From Propionicimonas sp. (GTDB lineage: Bacteria > Actinomycetota > Actinomycetes > Propionibacteriales > Propionibacteriaceae), in contig NZ_JARKPQ010000342.1 of NCBI RefSeq assembly GCF_029975155.1, forward strand, positions 24,103 to 88,102: DNA of 64,000 nt. Reading direction: 5' to 3'. This document shows, piece after piece, positions 59,631 through 64,000 of this stretch. Each line of letters starts with the position of its first letter. The first letter of the stretch is position 1. A program made the position numbers and the translations under genes. The notes below the pieces were generated by a model. The model ran no database searches. It was not told the DNA's origin and saw only the letters and a list, made by a program, of their open reading frames with translations.

Positions 59631-60101
59631 ATGCTCCCGACGACGGACCGGGATCATCTTCGTCGCGCCATCGCCGTCGCGAGGAGCGCTCGCGACCACG
59701 GCAACCAGCCGTTCGGGGCCGTGCTCGTCGGACCGGACGGACGGATCGCGCTCGAGGCCGAGAACACCGTGATCACGAGCAACGACGTCACCGGCCATGC
59801 GGAGATCAACCTCGTGCGTCTCGGCTGGGCCGCCCTCGCCCACCCGCACCTACCCCTCTGCACGCTCTACAGCTCCTGCGAACCCTGCGCGATGTGCGCG
59901 GGCGCCATCTACTGGTCGGGAATCGGCCGGGTCGTCTACGCCCTGGCGGAGAGCACCCTGTTCACGCTGGCGGGAGAGAGCTCGTTCCACCTCTCCCATC
60001 CCTGCCGGCTCGTCTTCGCCGGCGGCGGCCGCGCCACGGACGTCTCCGGCCCACATCTCGAGGACGAGGCGGCCGTCCCCCATCGCGGCTACTGGACGTG
60101 A
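59631..60101 (+). CDS. Cytidine-deaminase-fold (guanine/cytosine deaminase-like) enzyme
   Basis: The 156-residue protein has the zinc site HAE at 56-58 and PCAMC at 85-89, with Glu58 the proton shuttle, within the tRNA-adenosine/guanine/cytosine deaminase-like branch. The N-terminal RRAIAVARSARDHGNQPFGAVLV is typical. It probably deaminates a nucleobase or heterocycle, fitting the ring-opening amidohydrolase. The ATG at 59631 has GAGGGGA six bases upstream. It is convergent with the Dpp-type ATPase gene. Confidence 0.85.
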   Translation: MLPTTDRDHLRRAIAVARSARDHGNQPFGAVLVGPDGRIALEAENTVITSNDVTGHAEINLVRLGWAALAHPHLPLCTLYSSCEPCAMCAGAIYWSGIGRVVYALAESTLFTLAGESSFHLSHPCRLVFAGGGRATDVSGPHLEDEAAVPHRGYWT

Positions 60102-60142
60102 GTCCTCCGCCGGGGTCGGGCAATGTGCCGCCGCACCGCGCC

Positions 60143-60928
60143 TCAGGAGGAGACGCTGATGTCTGTCCTCGGGACGGCTGCCAGCAGGTCTCGGGTGTAG
60201 GCGTCCTTCGGATCGCCCAGGACCTCGTCCCGCGTGCCCGACTCCACGATCCGGCCGGCCCGCATGACGTAGATCGACGAGCAGAGGAAGCGCACGACCG
60301 CCAGGTTGTGCGAGACGAGCAGAATCGACAGGCCGAGCCGTTCGCGCATGTCGGCGAGCAGGTTGAGCACCTGGGCCTGCACGGAGACATCGAGCGCCGA
60401 CGTCGGCTCGTCACAGATGAGCAGCTCCGGCTCGACCGCCAGCGCCCGCGCGATCGCGATCCGCTGGAGCTGTCCGCCGGAGAAGGACGGTGGGTGGCGG
60501 TTGGCCACCTCGGGCCGCAACCCCACCTGCTCGAGCAGTTCGCTGACCCGGTCCTGGCGCGCGGCCGGACCGAGTCGCCCGTGGACGCGCATGCCCTCCG
60601 AGACGAGTTGGGCGACCGTCATGCGCGGGTTGAGGCTGCCGGAGGGGTCCTGGAAGACCACCTGGACCCGCCTGCGGTACTCGGTGAGCTCCGCCCCGCG
60701 CAGTCGCGCGACATCGGCACCATCGAAGGTCACCGATCCGCTGTTCGGCCGCTCCAGCGCGAGCAGGCAGCGCAGGACCGTGCTCTTCCCTGCACCCGAC
60801 TCGCCGACCAGGCCGACGCTGGCGCCGGTCGCCACGTCGAGACTGACACCCTGCAGAGCCTGTACCGGTTCGTGGCCGAACCGCTTGTACCGCCTGGTCA
60901 GGTCGCGGACCTCAAGCCCTGACGCCAT
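60143..60928 (-). CDS. Peptide/nickel-type ABC importer ATPase (DppF/OppF type)
   Basis: The 261-residue ATPase has GESGAGKST near 43-51, signature FSGGQLQRIAIARAL, Walker B LLICDEPTSALD and VSHNL. Single ABC domain; the short C-terminus lacks the oligopeptide-binding extension. The ATG at 60928 has GAGGAG six bases upstream and the gene overlaps its partner by 17 bases. Confidence 0.92.
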   Translation of the reverse strand: MASGLEVRDLTRRYKRFGHEPVQALQGVSLDVATGASVGLVGESGAGKSTVLRCLLALERPNSGSVTFDGADVARLRGAELTEYRRRVQVVFQDPSGSLNPRMTVAQLVSEGMRVHGRLGPAARQDRVSELLEQVGLRPEVANRHPPSFSGGQLQRIAIARALAVEPELLICDEPTSALDVSVQAQVLNLLADMRERLGLSILLVSHNLAVVRFLCSSIYVMRAGRIVESGTRDEVLGDPKDAYTRDLLAAVPRTDISVSS

Positions 60929-61937
60929 GGACCACTCCTCGCGACTCGTTCCGAACATGGCACGCCACCGACGATCCCGAACCGTCGGGCTGCGAACTCC
61001 CGAGGGGGAGGAGGGCGGGTGTCTCGGTCTGGCACCGTTCGATGGCGATCGGGCAACGCGGAGCGAAGGCGCACCCGACGCGTTCGAGCTGTGGTGGCGG
61101 CGGAGTGCCCGGCATCGTCGGCAGTCGACGCGGCATCGAGCCGGAGATCTGCGGAATCGAGGCGAGCAGCCCCTCGCTGTAGGGATGGACCGGGTCGCTG
61201 AGCAGCCTGTCGATCGGCGCGTCCTCCACGAACCGGCCCGCGTACATGACGAGCACCCGCTCGGCGAGCGCGCCGACGATGCCGAAGTCGTGGGTGATCA
61301 GCAGGAGTGCAAGACCGCGGGCGGCGATGACGTCCGACAGGAGATCGAGCACCTGGGCCTGCACCCGGACGTCGAGCGCGGTTGTCGGCTCGTCGGCGAT
61401 GATGAGCGCCGGATCGCTGATGAGCGCGAGGGCCATGACGACCCGCTGCCGCATTCCACCCGACAGCTCGTGTGGATAGGCCTTCATTCGCTGCGCCGCG
61501 TTGGCGATGCCCAACTCGTCCAGCAGCCGCGTGGCCCGCTCCCAGGCCGCCTTGCGGCGGACGCCACGCACCGTGAGCGGCTCGATGACCTGATCGCCGA
61601 TCGACATCGTCGGGTCGAGGGCGCTGAGGGGGTCCTGGAAGATCATGCCGATCTCGCGCCCGCGAACGCCGGCGAGTTGCCGGTTCGTCAGGCCGATCAG
61701 CTCTCGGTCGCGCAGTCGGACGCTGCCCGAGAGCCGGACGTTCGAGTCGAGTTGCAGGATCGCCCGGGCGGTCACCGACTTGCCGCATCCGGACTCGCCC
61801 ACGACGGCCACGCGCTCTCCGACGCCGATCGAGAAGCCCACGCCGTCGACGATGGTCAGCGGCGCGCCGCCCCCGTCCGCGGCATCCACCTCGACCCGCA
61901 GCTGATCGACGGACAACAACGGTGCGTGGGCGCTCAT
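60912..61937 (-). CDS. Peptide/nickel-type ABC importer ATPase (DppD/OppD type)
   Basis: The 341-residue ATPase has GESGCGKSV near 47-55, LSGGMRQRVVMALAL, LIIADEPTTALD and ITHDFG. A C-terminal extension with Cys residues (GCAFAPRCPIAIERCQTETPAL) is the usual OppD/DppD iron-sulfur-like region (four Cys). It pairs with the DppF-like ATPase to energise the importer. Confidence 0.92.
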   Translation of the reverse strand: MSAHAPLLSVDQLRVEVDAADGGGAPLTIVDGVGFSIGVGERVAVVGESGCGKSVTARAILQLDSNVRLSGSVRLRDRELIGLTNRQLAGVRGREIGMIFQDPLSALDPTMSIGDQVIEPLTVRGVRRKAAWERATRLLDELGIANAAQRMKAYPHELSGGMRQRVVMALALISDPALIIADEPTTALDVRVQAQVLDLLSDVIAARGLALLLITHDFGIVGALAERVLVMYAGRFVEDAPIDRLLSDPVHPYSEGLLASIPQISGSMPRRLPTMPGTPPPPQLERVGCAFAPRCPIAIERCQTETPALLPLGSSQPDGSGSSVACHVRNESRGVVHGVRA

Positions 61938-62881
61938 CGACGTGCCTTTCCACGGAACCGGATGCTCGGATCGGTGCGCTCGTGGAGGATGTCGCCCAGC
62001 AGACCGAAGATCGTCGCGGTGATCGCGATCACCATGCCAGGGAAGAAGGCCGCCCACCAGGCGTGCGACATCGACCCCTGGGCACTGCTGACCATCGCAC
62101 CCCATTCCGGCGAGGGCGGCTGGGCGCCGGCCCCGATGAAGGACAGCCCGCTGATCGCCAGCACGGTCGTCCCGACGTCGCCGGCCCACTTGATCAGCAG
62201 GGGCGGGACCGCGTTCGGGATGATGTGCACCATCATCAAGCGGACGCGACTGACGCCGAGGGCTGTGGCGCCCTCGACGAACGGCAGCGCCATCGTCTGG
62301 CGGATCGTCCCGCGCAGCAGCCGGGTGGTCAGCGGCCAGCCGGTGACCGCGAGCGCGATGATCGTGGAACGGGTGCTCGGCCCGAGCACGGCCGCCACCG
62401 CGAGGGCGAAGACGAGGGACGGGAACGACAGCGCAACGTCGGTGATCCGCATGAGCGCCTCATCCAGCCAGCGCGGCCCGAACGCCGCGAGGATGGCGAT
62501 CGCGCTGCCGATCGAGCCGTAGAGCAGGATGATCAGGAACGCCGCCGGAAGGGTCACCTGCGCGCCGACGACGATCCGCCACAGCACGTCGCGGCCCTGC
62601 TCGTCGGTGCCGAACGGATGGGCACGGCTGGGCGGCTCGAGCGCGTTGAGGATGTCGGACTGATAGACGTCCGGGGCGAAGAAGGGCCCGATGATCATGA
62701 TCAGGAGCAACATGAGCACCAGCGCGCCCACGACGATGTCGAGGGTCGGCGGCCGGCGGCGCGGCATTCGCAGCCTCGGGATGTTCCACTGGTGTTCGCC
62801 GAGCCCCCACGTCCGCGGACTGTCCGGGGGGGTCGTCTCGGGAGTCTCGGTCAGGCTCTCTGGCGAATTGCCGCCGTTCAT
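61934..62881 (-). CDS. Peptide/nickel-type ABC importer permease (DppC type)
   Basis: The 315-residue permease has about six membrane segments, the N-terminal FAPDVYQSDILNALEPPSRAHPFGTDEQGRDVLWRIVVG domain typical of DppC, and the EAA loop FVEGATALGVSRVRLMMVHIIPNAVPPLLI. It overlaps the neighbours by four bases at each end, so the operon is tightly coupled. Confidence 0.92.
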   Translation of the reverse strand: MNGGNSPESLTETPETTPPDSPRTWGLGEHQWNIPRLRMPRRRPPTLDIVVGALVLMLLLIMIIGPFFAPDVYQSDILNALEPPSRAHPFGTDEQGRDVLWRIVVGAQVTLPAAFLIILLYGSIGSAIAILAAFGPRWLDEALMRITDVALSFPSLVFALAVAAVLGPSTRSTIIALAVTGWPLTTRLLRGTIRQTMALPFVEGATALGVSRVRLMMVHIIPNAVPPLLIKWAGDVGTTVLAISGLSFIGAGAQPPSPEWGAMVSSAQGSMSHAWWAAFFPGMVIAITATIFGLLGDILHERTDPSIRFRGKARR

Positions 62882-63909
62882 CGCATGCCCCGTTCTGCGT
62901 TCGCCCGGATTCGTGGGTCGCGCATGAGCTGGATCATGTCGGCCACGAAGTTGGAAATGACGACGATGACGCCGATGACGAGGACCCCGCCTTCGACCAT
63001 TGCTGTGTCTTTCTGCGCAACGGCGTTCTGCAGTAGTGAGCCGATCCCGGGAATGCCGAAGATGCTCTCGATGAGCACCGCGCCACCGAACAGCCCGCCG
63101 AACTCCGCACCCAGGAGGATGATCGCCGGGCCCAGCGCATGGGGCACGACGTGCCTGCTGACGACTCGGAACTCGGGCAGCCCCGCAGCCCGGCCGACCG
63201 AGACGTGCTGGAGGGAGAGGGATCGGATGAGCTCGGCCCGCACCAGCCTGTAGATGTAGCCCATGCCGGGTATCGCCAGCACGAGGACGGGGAGGAACAG
63301 GTGCTGCAGGGCGTCCCAGGCCGCTGCCGGATTGCCCGCGAGCACGCAGTCGAGGAAGGAGGCGCCCGTGCGACGTGGGATGGAATAGCCGTGGCTCAGC
63401 GTGCCTCCGACCGGAAGCAGGTGCAGACCGGTCGCCAGGACGTGCTGGAGCATGAGACCTAGCCAGAAGGTCGGCAGCCCCGCGATCGCGATCACGAGGA
63501 TCCGGCGTGCGGTGTCCAGCGCACCGGTGGACCGGAAGGCGGACAGCGTGGCCAGCGGGATCGCGACCACGACCGTGAGCAGCAGGGCGAAGACGACGAT
63601 CTCTGCCGTCTGCGGCAACACCGCGACGATCGACGAGGCGACCGGGCCGTGGGTGGAGTTGGAGATCCCCAGGTTCCCGTGGAGCAGGCGTTCCAGATAC
63701 TTGCCGAGCTGAACGGGCAACGAGGCGTTGAGACCCAACAGTTCGCGTTGCGCCTCGATCTGCTCGTCAGTCGCACCCGGTCCGGCGGCGACGACAGCCT
63801 CGTCCCCGGGGACGAGCTTGAGCAGGAAGAAGATCACCGTGGCCAGGACCAGCAGGGTGAAGGCGGCACCGACAATCCGCATCGCGATGAGCCGTAGCCA
63901 CGAAGCCAT
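62878..63909 (-). CDS. Peptide/nickel-type ABC importer permease (DppB type)
   Basis: The 343-residue permease has the DppB layout: an N-terminal helix, the TIVDEQIEAQRELLGL-like ATDEQIEAQRELLGLNASLPVQLGKYL segment, and the EAA loop SVGRAAGLPEFRVVSRHVVPHALGPAIIL. It is the first permease visible in the operon. The substrate-binding protein gene is not in the window and may lie just beyond the right edge. Confidence 0.92.
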   Translation of the reverse strand: MASWLRLIAMRIVGAAFTLLVLATVIFFLLKLVPGDEAVVAAGPGATDEQIEAQRELLGLNASLPVQLGKYLERLLHGNLGISNSTHGPVASSIVAVLPQTAEIVVFALLLTVVVAIPLATLSAFRSTGALDTARRILVIAIAGLPTFWLGLMLQHVLATGLHLLPVGGTLSHGYSIPRRTGASFLDCVLAGNPAAAWDALQHLFLPVLVLAIPGMGYIYRLVRAELIRSLSLQHVSVGRAAGLPEFRVVSRHVVPHALGPAIILLGAEFGGLFGGAVLIESIFGIPGIGSLLQNAVAQKDTAMVEGGVLVIGVIVVISNFVADMIQLMRDPRIRANAERGMR

Positions 63910-63934
63910 GGTAATCCTTCCTCGCAGAAATCAG

Positions 63935-63949
63935 GATGTCTCGGACATC
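63935..63949. promoter_or_regulatory. Palindrome GATGTC-TCG-GACATC upstream of the Dpp-type operon
   Basis: A perfect inverted repeat with 6-base arms and a 3-base centre, 26 bases before the dppB-like start. The position suits an operator or a stem in the leader; the regulator is unknown. Confidence 0.4.
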
Positions 63950-64000
63950 AGAATCGAATACGCCGTGGGCCGAAGCCGAGGGGGCGTGCGGGTCCTGTCA

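Overview
The window is high-G+C DNA with many GTG starts, four-base ATGA gene overlaps and actinobacterial families (a SigE-type ECF sigma factor, M15/VanY lipoprotein, GH25 lysozyme, YtfQRT/YjfF sugar importer). It is very probably an actinobacterial chromosome. I infer a Propionibacteriales-like organism from the overall look and the dense palindromic repeats, but a taxonomic assignment would need a database search. No rRNA, tRNA, CRISPR, insertion sequence or prophage was recognised.

Layout. (1) 1-20.4 kb is a cell-envelope polymer locus. It holds three paralogous membrane-linked poly(glycerol/ribitol-phosphate) transferases (1-1056, 3667-5310, 16841-18682) that share an HGDSDK motif. It also has a fused CDP-ribitol synthase of the Bcs1/Acs1 type (1303-2775), a pyruvyl transferase, a GT61 glycosyltransferase, a TagGH/Wzm-Wzt-type ABC exporter, secreted PLD-like and nuclease-like proteins, and glucose-6-phosphate isomerase. 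Together these suggest a teichoic-acid-like, possibly pyruvylated, ribitol-phosphate polymer. (2) 20.5-31.6 kb holds mixed housekeeping and surface genes: a KDPG-aldolase-like protein without the Schiff-base lysine, PEBP, a DUF4031-HD fusion, a Thr/Pro-repeat surface protein coupled to a VanY lipoprotein, a eukaryote-type double-domain phosphofructokinase, an ECF sigma operon, an alcohol dehydrogenase and an M50 protease. (3) 31.7-35.3 kb is a compact Calvin-cycle cluster. Form II RuBisCO (cbbM) is divergent from an FBPase-fold gene and phosphoribulokinase (cbbP). RuBisCO and PRK keep their key residues, but every classical metal ligand of the FBPase-like protein is changed. (4) 36-43 kb is a sugar operon, ytfQ-ytfR-ytfT-yjfF-lacI-galM, with strong palindromes at its head and before lacI.

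(5) 43.5-50 kb is a DeoR-regulated catabolic operon: APC permease, FGGY kinase, GlpA-like FAD enzyme with a BFD-like iron-sulfur tail, and a second FAD oxidoreductase. (6) 50-52 kb carries a GH25 lysozyme and an inositol-phosphatase-family enzyme. (7) 52-64 kb is a probable N-heterocycle or nucleobase catabolic island: MFS transporter, sugar-type ABC importer with a Tat lipoprotein binding protein, TIM-barrel protein, barbiturase/cyanuric-acid-hydrolase family enzyme, a cytidine-deaminase-fold deaminase and a Dpp/Opp-type ABC importer whose binding protein probably lies beyond the right edge.

Several dispersed palindromic repeat families run through the window. The commonest is built on GGGACAGGTCCC and usually sits within a few bases of a stop codon, sometimes supplying it. 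It probably acts as a bidirectional terminator or REP element.
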